Shown here: in pieces, positions 11,901 to 23,710 of the stretch
How positions within the stretch are numbered: position 1 is the first letter of the stretch
Layout of the letters: the number at the start of each line of letters is the position of its first letter
Source: Spongilla lacustris
Lineage: Eukaryota > Porifera > Demospongiae > Spongillida > Spongillidae
NCBI GenBank assembly: GCA_949361645.1
Contig: OX442423.1
Span: 637,626-701,625, forward strand
DNA: 64,000 nucleotides
Reading direction: 5' to 3'
The notes under the pieces: model-generated
Seen by the model: only the letters and a program-made list of their open reading frames with translations
The model's database searches: none
Told to the model about the DNA's origin: nothing
Program-made: the position numbers and the translations under genes

Positions 11901-14900
11901 GTATTTTACTATTATGAAATGATATAATAGTATGAAGTGTTGAAATAGGAAGTTGACAGCAGCCTTAACTGTATGGAAGTTATAGTGATTAAAACGCAAG
12001 AGAATTTTTGCGATAGTAAGTTTTCGTAAATTCTGTCCCATACATGTACATGTATATGTATATAAAGGAGTGCCGGGTATGATTTTGTCCATAAATTAAG
12101 GCAATAAATGAAGAAGATAAAAAATTTGTAGGCATAGTTTTTATTTTATTTTATTTTACTGTATCTAAAAGTTAAATAAACACAGCCAAAAATAACTATC
12201 TGAAACCACTTCCACCCACAGCTTCTTCAACACCAACAGTGGTATCAACATCTACACCAACAGTGGTATCAACATCTACACCAACAGTAGTATCCACTTC
12301 TACACCAACAGTGGTGTCAACTTCTACACCAACAGTGGTATCAACATCTACACCAACATTGGTATCCACTTCTACACCAACAGTGGTATCAACATCTACA
12401 CCAACAGTGGTATCAACATCTACACCAACAGTGGTATCAACATCTACACCAACAGTGGCATCAACTTCTACAGCTACAATAAAATCCACTTCTACAGCTA
12501 CAATAAAATCCACTTCTACAGCTACAATAAAATCCACTTCTACAGCTACAATAAAATCCACTTCTACAGCTACAATAAAATCCACTTCAACACCTGTTGC
12601 TGTTTCAACATCTACTCTGACACTTATTTCAACATCTACACCAACAGTGGTATCAACATCTACACCAACAGTGGTATCAACATCTACACCAACAGTAGTA
12701 TCCACTTCTACACCAACAGTGGTATCAACATCTACACCAACAGTGGTATCAACATCTACACCAACAGTAGTATCCACTTCTACACCAACAGTGGTATCCA
12801 CTTCTACACCAACAGTGGTATCAACATCTACACCAACAGTGGTATCCACTTCTACACCAACAGTGGTATCCACTTCTACACCAACAGTGGTATCCACTTC
12901 TACACCAACAGTGGTATCAACATCTACACCAACAGTGGTATCAACATCTACACCAACACTTGTATCCACTTCTACAGCTACAATAAAATCCACTTCAACA
13001 CCTGTTGCTGTTTCAACATCTACTCTGACACTTATTTCAACATCTACACCAACAGTGGTATCTACTTCTACACCAACAGTGGTATCCACTTCTACACCAA
13101 CAGTGGTATCAACTTCTACACCAACAGTGGTATCAACTTCTACACCAACAGTGGTATCAACTTCTACACCAACACTTGTATCCACTTCTACAGCTACAAT
13201 AAAATCCACTTCAACACCTGTTGCTGTGTCAACATCTACTCTCACAACCTCCATAACACTTGTATCAACATTTACACCAACAGTGGTATCTACTTCTACA
13301 CCAACAGTGGTATCCATTTCTACACCAACAGTGGTATCAACTTCTACACCAACACTTGTATCCACTTCAACACCTGCTGCTGTGTCAACATCTACTCTGA
13401 CACTTATATCAACATCTACTCCAATAGTGGTATCAACATCTACACCAACAGTGGTATCAACTTCTACACCAACACTTGTATCCACTTCTACAGCTACAAT
13501 AAAATCCACTTCAACACCTGTTGCTGTTTCAACATCTACTCTCACAACCTCCATAACACTTGTATCAACATTTACACCAACACTTGTATCAACTTCTACA
13601 CCAATAGTTATATCAACATCTATGCCAAAAATTATGTCTACTTCTACACCAACACCTGTATCAACATCTACACCAGCACTTGTATCTTCGTCTGCACCAA
13701 TTTCTGTATCCACTTCTATAGCTACAATAAAATCTACTTCAACCCCTGTTGCTGTTTCAACATCTACTCTAACAACCTCCACCATAACTATATCAACATC
13801 TACACCAACACTTGTATTTACTTCCACCTCTACAGCTACAATAAAATCTACATCAACACCTGTTGTTGTTTCAATAGGTACTCTAACACCAACACTTGCA
13901 TCAACTTCTACACGAATAGTTATATCAACATCTATACCAACACTAGTGTTTACTTCCACACTAATGTCTGTATATATATCTACAACTACAATAAAATCTA
14001 CTTCAACACCTGTTGCTGTTTCAACAGCTACTCTGACAACCTCCACAACATTTGTACCTACTTCTAAACCAACTTCTATATCAACTTCTACAGCTGCAAT
14101 AAAATCCACTTCCACACCTGTTGCTGCATTCTCTACACCAGTGGTTATATCAATGCCTACCACAATTGCAGTGGCTTTAACTACACCAACAGTTGTGTCA
14201 ACATCTACACCGACATCCTCTTCCAATCATGCAGTTGGTTTAACTTCCACACCTAATTCACTGACTACAATTGTGTCTGGTTCTGTACCAACAGTTACAC
14301 CACTTTCTACAACAATAGTTGTGCCTGCAATAACACCAATAGGTTATATTGTGTCTACAAAAATGGACATTTCCAGCTCTATAGGTAAGCTAACAAATGT
14401 TAGGATGGTAGGAAGAGGGAGCTTTATGATATGAGGGAAGGTCTGAGAAAGGCCGGGGTCAAACTTACACAATCAGTACTGAAATTGACTTTTTATGCCT
14501 TTTTTTTTTCAATGCATATTTATTACACTGATTGTTAATGGAGTGATTAACATTTCACTGTATCAACTTGACACCATCCAATACAATGCATCCTTTTTAG
14601 CCACTTCAGCAGCTGGGAGCCTTACATCATCCATTAGCATGATTCCTTTGACAGCATTTTTCCAACTACGCTTAATTGGAACGTCAATTTGTAACCAAGT
14701 AAGTTTTTTTTTTCAATCACAGTGATTATTATTCATTATTATGACACACATGTTTCGATATGCACAGGATCAAACCTTCACTACTAATTTGAACAGCGCT
14801 GTTGAGAAATCTATCGTTACTTCATGCAACTGCAGCATCACCTTAACTCCCCAAAACCTGGTGTGCTACGACAATATAAGTATATTGTTTGTGGGCTCAG

Positions 14901-16894
14901 TCCCATCAAATGAAATCCAATACATGTTCAATTGGATAAACCAGTCTAGTTATTTAATCATTAACAATCTTAATCTTTCTGTGGACAAATCGTTTTGCAA
15001 ATATCAGATTTCCTCCTTAAGTGCCACAGGCTGCTCTAGTGTGCGCAGTAGCCCATCAATAGCCAACACTTTTGAGTTCAAGGTGGGTGTGGCTGGAGGA
15101 GGAGCTGCAATGATCCTGTGCTGCTATAATGTGGTGCTGATTGCACTGAAGCTAGCAAGACGAAGAAAGGAAAAGTATGTGTGCCAATGAATACAGTAAC
15201 TATAATGATAATTACTAAATTCAATTATTATGCTAAATTATTGCATACAAAGTGCAATTAACATCTTTCCTCTAAACACCCACAGAAAGGCTAAGTATCT
15301 AAAACTGAAGAAAAGTCAGGACAGACAACTCAGCCGCATTCAAACAGAAGTTAGCATGTTGTCGAATGCAACAGCCAAAGAGGTCGAAGCATCTGATGAG
15401 GATAGCAATGATAATCAAAAGTTATGCATTCCCCTTGTAACGTCAACGACAGAAATTAATCACAACAACTCATCCCTAAATACAATTGGAGATGAAGAGA
15501 TGAATGTTACTACATGTATTGATGGCAATGAGACGATAGTACTAAATTCATTTGCAGACAATGTAGAGCTTAACAGTGCAAAATCAGACAATAATTCAGC
15601 ATTGCAGCAAAAAGAAGTTGTTTCAACACATGTGGAACCTGTCCATGAAATTGTAAAACCTGAAAATGAAAAAAATGCAACATCCGATCTCCCACCTGTT
15701 CAGGAAGCTACATTTACTGTGGAAGACAAAGTGTCAAATTCCAATAATGAGCTGCCCCAGCAATCCTTTAAACAGGAGATCCCTTCCAAGGCAAAGAAAG
15801 AAAGCATTCTGTCTTCTAGTTCAATTACAGATGAGTTGAGACCGAAATCTGGCGCTGTTGCTAATATTGCCAACAAGTGGAATGCGCTAAACAGCAGCGC
15901 CAAGTCACCCCCCCAGCAAAGTCAGCACACATCACATGGCCAAAACAATACGCACCCAATGACCCAGATCAGTGCTGGTTCAACCACAAAATTAATGCTC
16001 GATGCAGCCGCAAAACACACTCCAATGGCCAATAAGCCACCTATTTTGGAAAAATCCACTCCAACAAACATTGCAAATGTATCGCTCCAAAGAGATCAGC
16101 ATAGTGCAGTAGATGAAGCCTCCCCTGACATCATAAGTATAGATCATTCACGAACTGACTCAGACGAAAACAGCAGTAATGGCCTATCATTGACACAAGG
16201 AGATGGTTTCTCCAAACAGGCTACAGACAATACCAGAATTTCTTCGAATACTAGTACAGATTCACGAATATCCGATACTTTACAAGCAAACGATACAAAG
16301 GACCAGTCGGTATTAGCTGATAGGCCTATGCTACAGCAATTGCAAAACAGAGCATCCTCAGAAGCCGCTTCTCAGATACCAAACTCAAAATCATCACAAA
16401 AGAGTAAATTGTCACTAGGCCTACCTACAAGCAAGCAATTCAATCCGTCAAGGAGCAAAACGGCACTAGAAAATGGGGCTAAAAAATCATTGCTTCCCAA
16501 CAATGAAGGCAACCTTATCTTAATGGACCTTCCAGAGGACAGTGTTAGTACTACGTTTTCGTTGCCTACGACTGCTGAGTACGGCACTGCATCCGCTGCC
16601 GCAAAGGTTAGTAGAGTTACTTCGGCTGCTAATCGAGGTTCAGGAAAAATCTCCACCGCTGGAGGAGCAGCTGTGCCTGGCATGCAAGCTTCTCTATTTT
16701 CTATCCCACCAGAAACCCTTCCTTCCAACGCAGATGATGTGGAAAGTACTATCAAAGTTTCAGAAGAGTATCATTTCTCGCCCCTGAGCAACCTGAAACG
16801 GAATTGGGATTTTCCAAGTTTCAGCTTCCCGTTCTCGGGTTTGGCCAGCACTGTGAATGAGCGAAAAAGTCGCCAATGGAATCTTAATAACTGA
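8982..16894 (+). CDS. Mucin-like single-pass membrane protein (five exons, 1462 aa)
   Basis: Proposed exons: 8982-9036, 12222-14384, 14544-14698, 14768-15174, 15286-16894. Phases agree throughout and the total is exactly 1463 codons with stop. Exon 1 encodes a signal peptide (MNWNYFLFFLALYGHTNA). Exon 2 is a roughly 720-residue S/T/P/V-rich region, largely 8-residue VSTSTPTV repeats: a dense O-glycosylation substrate, mucin-like. Exons 3-4 hold an extracellular module with N-glycosylation sites and six cysteines (SCNCSITL... VDKSFCKY), then a TM helix starting VGVAGGGAAMILCC and a basic stop-transfer RRRKEKK. Exon 5 is a 536-residue low-complexity cytoplasmic tail rich in Ser, Asn, Gln. AATAAA at 17333-17338 is a plausible polyA signal. 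Exon 1 is the least certain link, across an intron full of MITEs; the exon 3 acceptor (..AATGGAG) is weak. Role inferred: cell-surface or matrix adhesion/protection. Confidence 0.75.
9152..10437. mobile_element. Foldback MITE family 1, partial copy split by another insertion
   Basis: TGGGACAGTTTCCACGAAAATGTCACC at 9151 is the left tip of the family found at 5911-6725. It is interrupted by the element at 9192-9998, resumes at about 10003 and covers the full left arm and centre (GCGCGAATCGAGCGGG at about 10399). It stops at about 10437, so most of the right arm is missing. It lies in intron 1 of the mucin-like gene. Confidence 0.75.
9192..9998. mobile_element. Nested TA-flanked MITE with 31-bp inverted ends
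   Basis: The left end CAGGGTCTTCACGAAAGAAC (continuing GCAACGCTTTT) pairs with the right end AAAAGCGTTGCATTCTTTCG (continuing TAATAACCCTG), three mismatches. TA on each side is a candidate Tc1/mariner-style target duplication. The interior is very AT-rich, with no reading frame longer than about 90 codons. It sits inside the foldback copy at 9152-10437, so it is younger than that copy. Confidence 0.75.
10440..11020. other. AT-rich intronic stretch without recognised feature
   Basis: Part of the long first intron of the mucin-like gene. An acidic minus-strand frame around 10870-10925 (EEEEADSEELETS) belongs to the duplicated block described at 10870-11520; otherwise nothing is supported. Confidence 0.4.
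10870..11520. repeat. Inverted duplication of a conserved coding-like block
   Basis: 11188-11033 on minus and 11376-11517 on plus are nearly identical at DNA level and encode the same peptide, including KTWEIYIKRFRSNTEAAAQF in one and ETWEIYIKRFRSNTEAAAQF in the other, then IADEKLVANEDQ. The minus copy continues to an acidic segment (NVEEEEADSEELETS, to 10870) after a frameshift; the plus copy ends in TPQASMHTQAST. I do not recognise the protein. The pair lies in intron 1 of the mucin-like gene, separated by about 190 bp, and could form a strong hairpin in RNA. Confidence 0.65.
11700..12045. mobile_element. Foldback MITE family 1, right-arm fragment
   Basis: From GTATCTCCGTAATGGATGG (about 11725) to GTTTTCGTAAATTCTGTCCC this is the right half of the family seen at 5911-6725, including the block GGGTTTGAACCCGGTGGG. 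The left arm is absent. GGACACTGTCCCC near 11670 may be another remnant tip. Confidence 0.7.
12228..13700 (+). repeat. Coding minisatellite, 24-bp units (8 residues)
   Basis: Units of the form ACACCAACAGTGGTATCAAC plus TTCT/ATCT recur dozens of times, encoding VSTSTPTV. Variant blocks AGCTACAATAAAATCCACTT (ATIKSTST) and CCTGTTGCTGTTTCAACATC (PVAVSTST) recur at higher-order spacing, showing duplication of multi-unit blocks. Units are nearly identical in the first 1.2 kb and decay toward 14200. The array lies inside exon 2 of the mucin-like gene. Its reverse strand is also open for 676 codons because the repeat length is a multiple of three. Confidence 0.95.
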
Positions 16895-18500
16895 TACTAA
16901 ATCATGCTTTATTGCAGCATTGTATTAGTGTGTTTTGTATATGCGTATGTAGATTGATTTGGATTTTTCTAAAGTTGTTGTATATCATCCTTTTTATTTA
17001 CGTTTTTCTTCATAACAGAAAACTTGATGCGCATGCGATGTATATTGAACTTTTGCGCATGCGTAAGTACTTTTTATGTATTGTGCATGATTGACTCGGG
17101 GAGGAATGTTTTTTTTTTTTTCTTCTTCATTTCAATATAAGCCTTAGTGATGTACATGTATCAGGCTTATTTTTCAAGGTAGTTAATTGGTATCTCTGTT
17201 GGATTTCCGCATCACTCAGTCCTTGCTTCATGTCCAACTGGTTTACTAGTTCGCCAGATAGACAAGAGCTTTTAGATTTTTTGAAATGTAATATTTCAAA
17301 CTAAACCATGATATGTATGTTCAGAAATGAACAATAAATTCTCATTCAATGGGGTCAGCCTCACTTGTAACTCCACATTAGCATAATTAATGCACAGGCA
17401 TTCAATGAAATTGATTTTAACAAATCTATTTTGTTCAGAACAGATTCTGCATATGTGGCCTTCTCTTCATTTTATCTCTCAATCTTAATACGAGTTTCAA
17501 GGAAACAATTTAATAATATGTAAGCCTGTTTTTCCCTATTTCTGAACAGAAAGCACTTGAAGCCATGCAGTCTATACATGTATACAGGTATATACTTTAG
17601 CTCTGTTTCCTTCATGCCTTTCATAATAGCACGTATGGAACTATTACAATGGATTATGCTGCAGCAGTAACCGATGAAATTATGCAATCAACTTATGCAT
17701 CCTTTGGTGGTCGTACGAAGTCATGGTGAACAATCGGATGTCTCTATAAAAATATTCAGCCGAATCAAAATCTATTCAGACATTAAAATGCAGCCAGTCT
17801 GGATACATTTTTTCACACTAGCAGTGAGTATACGTTGTACCAGCATGCGTCATTAGGTATACATGTACATTGCAAACTGGCAATTAAATTTAATAACCTC
17901 AATATGCTCGATCACAGGTGTTTGCGGCCCAATGTTTTGTGGACACTAGGTTCGTTTTCCGAAAAATTGAAATAATGATGTCATGCCCTTGACAACGACC
18001 GCGACAACCGAAGACCTTTGGAACGTGAGCTCACTCAAAAACAACAATGGGCTAATCGCCATTTTAACACTAGGCTAGGAAAGAAACACTTTTTTTCTAT
18101 TTGTGTTGCGAACTACGAGGCGTAGTGAAGTTGCTACGGCAAGCTACGGGCCTTGAAAGTGGGTTAGTCTTAGCGTACCTCTTCGATACAGAAGCGATTC
18201 CCCACGCCTGCGATAATAGGAAATCAGAAAAAAAGGTTGGTTCGTAAAGGGAACGAAAGGTACTAATAGCTACTAGCATTGGCTTGTAGCCACATTTTTT
18301 TTTTTGACAGCGATCAAGCTTACTAAAAGTAAGTACTCTATACCGGTTGGCGCGGGTGTGTGTGTTACTAGCCTACTGTGTTATTGCCACCACGTTAGGT
18401 CACTTAGGTGGGCCAATGAATAGCAGTTGTTCTTTCACAATGGAGAGCAACTGCTAGACCTTACTTATGTCTTACTCAAAGTTTGTCTTGGTGCTGCCGG
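16895..18500. other. 3' UTR of the mucin-like gene and intergenic DNA
   Basis: AATAAA at 17333-17338 would give a 3' UTR of about 450 bases. From 17340 to 18500 I see no convincing exon or element ends; (T)n runs at 17108 and 18296 are simple repeats. Confidence 0.4.
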
Positions 18501-18557
18501 TTAGCGAGCTACTAATATAGTATACTCTTCCGTATCAATCCCATTCCCAACCCCAGA

Positions 18558-18865
18558 ACCAGCCTCATCTCAGCCAACTGTACCAGCCTCATCTCAGCCG
18601 CCTGTACCAGCCTCATCTCAGCCAACTGTACCAGCCTCATCTCAGCCGCCTGTACCAGCCTCATCTCAGCCACCAGTACCAGCCTCATCTCAGCCGCCTT
18701 TACCAGCCTCATCTCAGCCACCAGTACCAGCCTCATCTCAGCTACCATGCCAGGGCCCAGGGGCAGATCCAGGATTTCAGAAAAGGGGGGGGGGGGGGGG
18801 GGGGGGTTACATATGAAAACTGGGGTGTTGTCCACTTTAGGCCGATTCAACCAGTGTGTGTGTGT

Positions 18866-18898
<33 letters not shown>

Positions 18899-19205
18899 GC
18901 TGTCCGCTTTAGGCCAATTCAACCAGTGGGGGGGAGGGGGGTGCTGTCCGCTTTAGGCCAATTCAACCAGTGGGGGGAGGGTGCCCTCTACTTACGTGGC
19001 TATATTGGAAACCACGTTGCTTCCTGTATGCTTTAAGCTTACACTAGATTAATAAATAGGGAAAAAATTTCAGACCAAATTTGGGATTGCAACCCCCCCC
19101 CCCCTCCCGATCTCATCCACCTGTACCAGCCTCATCTCAGTCACCTGTACCAGCCTCATCTCAGCCACCTGTACCAGCCTCATCACAGCCACCTATACCC
19201 TCATC
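18558..19205 (+). repeat. 24-bp PVPASSQ-type minisatellite split by an insertion
   Basis: Eight units of CCAGCCTCATCTCAGCCxCC followed by TGTA occupy 18558-18749, and three to four more lie at 19119-19205. The + frame reads PVPASSQPPVPASSQ on both sides, opening after TTAG at about 18504 and ending in VGVSVLAASL and a stop at 19272. It could be an exon of a Pro/Ser/Gln-rich extracellular protein, but no partner exons were found. The array was evidently continuous before the element at 18755-19110 inserted. Confidence 0.7.
18755..19110. mobile_element. hAT-like non-autonomous repeat with poly-G tracts
   Basis: It begins near CAGGGGCAGATCCAGGATTT, a typical end of hAT non-autonomous elements, and contains three copies of a unit TTTAGGCCxATTCAACCAGT each followed by poly-G (about 18785-18806, 18867-18897, 18929-18940). 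A poly-C run at 19092-19104 marks the far side, but no clean inverted end is preserved. The motif TTCAACCAGTG matches the reverse complement of the motif inside the MITE at 1225-1571. It interrupts the 24-bp minisatellite. Confidence 0.55.
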
Positions 19206-19209
19206 TCAG

Positions 19210-20267
19210 CTCATAAGTTGCATTAATAACAAAATTCGAGTGGGTGTATCAGTGTTGGCAGCATCATTATGAGTATCAATGCCAAATACTAAATACTGAG
19301 TGTACATTAGCTGAAATCTCTGTGCTTGGTATGAACGCCTTGATTTCTTATCCCTAGGTGCCACAAGTAAGCGACCACTCACCCTGCATTGCTCCTGACC
19401 TTGATAATGCTCCATTCGAACCGCACGTATTATTCATAAAATACACACGCCGCGTAGAGTGGTAAAAAAAAAATGTGGCTGGTTCTAATTGTTGTAAATA
19501 TGCTTCTTGATCTGTCTTGTTGATGTTGTAACTTGCTGACCTAAATCCTATTGTCGCCGTCTTTGCTACACACGATCAAAGTACCCCCTCTCAGTTACCG
19601 CCTCCATCACATGGACGTATAAAAACGATGCGCGGCTATTCGAGTAATATTGTAGGTCGTGCGCGCTGGTATTTTTATTTAGTGCGATGGTAGGGGGTAC
19701 GAAAGATCAAATTCTCTCGAAGGTATGACTTGAACAAAGCACGCAATGTGGGTCACAAAAAGTACGATTTATAATGAGCTCTAAAAGTAAATTATTTTGC
19801 ACCATTCAAAAGGCATACCGTATTAGCCAATTATCTGAATTGTGTCCAGCCGCAAACAGCAGTGCGATATACAGCTACAAGTTATTAACACGGGGGGAGG
19901 GGGCAGGAGGCCAGGAGGGGAACCTTTCATATATAATACTTTAGGCCTAGGGAAGCGGTAAGGCTGAAGGTGCCTGGGAACGAGAGTCAATTCTGGCTGG
20001 CAGTGTTAAAATTATACTATACTAGTAATTACTAAAATGGACATCGTCATATTCCCAACCACTCCCTCTTCCCACCGGATAGGTGAAATGCATAATATAC
20101 ACATGTACTACATGCATGTAACTAAAAATAGACTTCCTGTCCGATACTAAATATAGTAACATACGCTGTATATATCAGTTTCAAAGACATTCCGAACACT
20201 AAAGAGCTAGTTCGTATCTGTCAAGCACCTAGTGTGGTTTCTCAGTAAATATCTATCACTCTTCACC
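19210..20267. other. Intergenic region upstream of the Rap1 gene
   Basis: No exon is supported. It should contain the Rap1 promoter and 5' UTR. I see no clear TATA box close to the start codon; short runs such as a poly-G tract near 19892 are the only features. Confidence 0.4.
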
Positions 20268-21617
20268 ATGCGTGAGTATAAGCTTGTTGTTCTCGGATCG
20301 GGGGGAGTTGGAAAAAGTGCGTTGGTAAGTCTTATTTATGCATAGCGCGTACGTACATTATGTGTACACTGAAATAAATGTGTGCGTACATCCACGATCA
20401 ATTGCATACAATTATTTCACATGCATGATGCTATACCAATATATGAGTAGTGTAGGTATAAGTTGTCTTCTTTTCGACAGACGGTGCAATTTGTGCAAGG
20501 CATATTTGTGAAAAAGTACGATCCCACAATAGAGGATTCTTATGTCAAGGTAAGCTCTTTGCTGAAATATACGTGTGCAATGCATGTCGAGTTAAAATCA
20601 ATACAAATGCGTGCGTTATAGTTATACACATGCACATATTTAATTTAGAGGAATTAAGTACCATGCATTCCTTTGTTCCTCGTGCAGCAAGTTGAAGTTG
20701 ATGGCGTCCAGTGTATGCTGGAAATTCTCGATACTGCTGGGCAGGTAATCGAATTCGTCTGTAATTTGCAATAATTATAATTTTTATTATGTGCATCAAA
20801 AGGGTAATATATCAGTTCTGAGCTGCCTATAGACATAATAATAATATTTTATTATTGCCATTATTATTATTACATGTGCAGGACCAGTTCACTGCGATGC
20901 GTGATCTGTACATGAAAAATGGCCAAGGATTTGTGTTGGTGTATTCCATTACATCTCAAGCATCTTTTAGTGATGTGTCAGACATTCGGGATCAAGTGAC
21001 AAGGGTCAAGGATCGAAACGATGTGAGCGACCTCAAAGCTGTCAAAGAGCTATTTAAAAAATAATACAATAATGTTATTTTTAATCCTAAAGATTCCAAC
21101 TGTGCTTGTTGGGAATAAGTGCGACATGGAGGACGAAAGAGTTGTTGGAAGGGAGCAAGGTCAAAACCTCGCGAGACAATGGGGAAACACGTAAGCCATT
21201 GGACTATTGCATGTTTTTAAAGAAATGAAAGGATTATTCGCTGCACGCATTTGTTGAATATCGATGTTCAAAATTAATATTGCATCTATATACATGCATG
21301 CATGCCCTGGGCCTTTTTTTAATTATTGTTACTGTCACTTATTCCGCATTCTGTCTGATATTCTAATTTCTATTTTGCATATATGAACTGATTGATTAAT
21401 TCTTTCACATCATAGTACCTTTATGGAGAGCTCCGCAAAAATGGTACTCAATGTGTCTGAGGTACGTATGCATGCTGATGAGAAACATGCCTCGGTTATC
21501 AAATATCTTTATCTTTCGCATTGCATTCAGATCTTCTACGATCTTGTCAGACAAATAAACGCACAGACGCCTGTTCAACCGGAGAGAAAGAAGAGCCACC
21601 GCTGCCTGCTCTTATAA
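20268..21617 (+). CDS. RAP1: Rap1 small GTPase, complete, seven exons, 184 aa
   Basis: Exons 20268-20324, 20481-20549, 20688-20744, 20882-21022, 21093-21190, 21416-21461 and 21531-21617 join in phase with GT-AG borders to exactly 184 residues, the length of animal Rap1. Visible motifs: P-loop [10 protein letters not shown] (10-19), effector loop YDPTIEDSY (32-40), DTAGQ (57-61), the Rap signature [29 protein letters not shown], and a C-terminal CLLL box after a basic RKKSHR stretch, for geranylgeranylation. Rap1 cycles between GDP and GTP at membranes and controls integrin adhesion and cell polarity. Odd points: residue 61 is Gln, where animal Rap1 and Rap2 normally have Thr, and residue 41 is Val instead of Arg. 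The Rap-specific body and tail exclude Ras. Confidence 0.97.
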
Positions 21618-22085
21618 CAGTTGCACACATGTCTAAGCCATGTATGCTACAGAGACAATCTCAATGCTTTACTTCCAAGCCTTTCTATACCATCTTTAAT
21701 GTATAAATATACTATATGACTGGCCGGCATTAGTCATTTCATATACATGCATGCAATGTGGATGCCCGTATTGACTAATTATAAGCGAATTATGTTAAAG
21801 TGAGGGGTGGAGCCGTCCATGTAATTTATTTTTATTATACGAATTCTTCGCGCCCAAGCTACCATGCAGAGCATGCATCCACCAACATGCTTATATCAAT
21901 TGTGTACCTTTTTACCATCAGAATGGAACTCGCTGCCGCATACTCAAATGAAAGCTTGGAGTATGAATATGTATCATTTGTAATATTAGTATGAGGACAC
22001 GCTAGTATACAGCAATTTACTGTATGCCCTAAGTATAATGTAATGCAAACACAAACAGTCGGCGGAGTGATTTTTTTTTTGCATG
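21618..22085. other. Rap1 3' flank
   Basis: ATAAAT near 21704 could serve as a polyA signal. Nothing else is supported in this stretch. Confidence 0.35.
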
Positions 22086-22089
22086 CTCT

Positions 22090-22480
22090 TGCATTCTTTT
22101 TGTATATGTAGTAGAATTTTTTTAAAGGTTTTTAAAAAGACGCATGTTAAAATCGTTTTAAAAAATCATTATTATATAACTTCCGAACGGTTAATTAATT
22201 AACGCTATCAACTCTTTATTTTCGGCCGATCTGCACTTCATAAGATTAAAAAAAAAAAAGGAAGATGTTTTGGGGTCTTACATAAGCTCCATACAAGTAT
22301 CTCGACATCCGCTACCACAAGGGATTCAACTTAAGGAGTAATCAAGTCACTTCAAATTTGGTTTGTCCTATACCTATTGATTTGTTCTGCATGTTCGTTT
22401 ATTTATCGTGTCATCTGTTTAAACAGCTGTGCTAAGTAAGTACATGTTCCTGCTCGAATCACGCCGTTATATGGGGATGA
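22090..22480. mobile_element. Old, diverged fragment of foldback family 1
   Basis: Blocks ATAACTTCCGAACGGTTAAT, TTTTGGGGTCTTACATAAGC, GGAGTAATCAAGTCACTTCA and CCTATACCTATTGATTTGTT appear in the same order as in the left arm of the element at 5911-6725, with many substitutions and deletions. Neither end tip is preserved. Confidence 0.65.
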
Positions 22481-22499
22481 AATTGCTTCCATACTCCGG

Positions 22500-23620
22500 A
22501 GACATGAATATTCAACTACATGTACATGATGTCCATTGAGATAGTTATAGCTGTATTGACAACAGCTCCATTTTGCTTAGTGCTGCTAAGTAAGCCTGTA
22601 CCTGCTTATCCAAATATTCACCCATCAGGGATAGACATGCAGACCTATGTCAAATCTTTAACATCACTTTTTCTCGCAGGAATTTCATGATATATGATGG
22701 GAGAGTGATCCACAAGGCTTCGGCAGAGTCGAATTGCTGCTTTCAAAGCATTTCAGCAAAGACATGGTGGAATTAACTTGATATCCAATTAAAAACAATA
22801 GCTAGCTTAAGTTCACACTGGTACATGAGGGGGGCACAAAGCTGCTACTTAGTTAGGTGGCGGGTGATAAGCTGAAAGTTGTAATGGACGCTAGTCCTAG
22901 GGACAGTGATCAGAATACCATGTGGTGTTGGTGGTCTATACGGCAGGCACAGACATTTTGGCACAGTATGTGTGTATAGTAGATATATGGCATCATTTAA
23001 TAATAGCAGGTGGGAGGAAGTAGCTCTTGTAAACAATAGGAAGGAGAGAGACAGAGACTATTCACTAGCTTGTTTTGCCTCGATGTCTGAATCTGTCATG
23101 ATTCCAGCATCTTGCCAGATCTAACATTTCTTGACAAACATGGTCTTTTTTTAAAGATGGTATCAGTGTGCCTCTACCAAATTTTACCAAGGATTATTAT
23201 GATCCTAAGAAGGCACACTCTCTCACCTATATGTTCATGGTCCATACCCAGCTCCAGTGATGTTTAGTAGGAACTTGCATGAGTGTGGGAACTGTGGGGC
23301 GGATGCAGGATGGTTGCTGTATACAGTTCACCCAAAATGGGAAGGACAGAAAGGGTGCTGTGGAAAGCTTCCAGACTGCCACTCTAGTGGATGGGGAAAT
23401 ACATCAAGCCAAAGAGTTGCTCTTGGTTGCACAAAGTTACTATATCATCCTATATCCGCCACAACAGTTGCCCTACCATTAACATACACAGGTACACAGG
23501 GGGACTAAACTCAACTGTGCATGCACTTCTGGACATGAACACATGTGGAATTGTCACAGAAATCAACGATTGCTCATGCATGCATAGAATATTTATTTTA
23601 TTTTATTTTATTTATTTTAT
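22500..23620. other. Unassigned repeat-like DNA
   Basis: Frames around 23150-23500 are moderately open, with no motif I recognise. They may be the upstream part of the Gypsy remnant that follows. Confidence 0.3.
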
Positions 23621-23621
23621 T

Positions 23622-23710
23622 TGGGACAGTTTCCAAGAAAATGTCATATCTTTTTTATATATAAAATGTTATAAAATTGCTTTGCGTTTGAAAAAAAAAC
23701 TTGCAGAGAA
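23622..23710. mobile_element. Tip of foldback family 1
   Basis: GGGACAGTTTCCAAGAAAATGTC followed by ATAAAATGTTATAAAATTGC matches the left tip of the family, then the similarity stops abruptly. Confidence 0.6.

Noticed and set aside
12196..14226. 676-codon minus-strand frame across the mucin repeat
   Set aside because: It mirrors a 24-bp coding repeat. The plus strand has in-phase splice partners, a signal peptide and a TM segment; the minus strand has none.
18747..19036. Gly-rich frames
   Set aside because: Produced by poly-G tracts of the hAT-like repeat.
20855..21064. Rap1 reading through to a stop at 21064
   Set aside because: It reads past the donor at 21023 into the intron. Splicing to 21093 restores the conserved GNKCD region and the 184-aa length.
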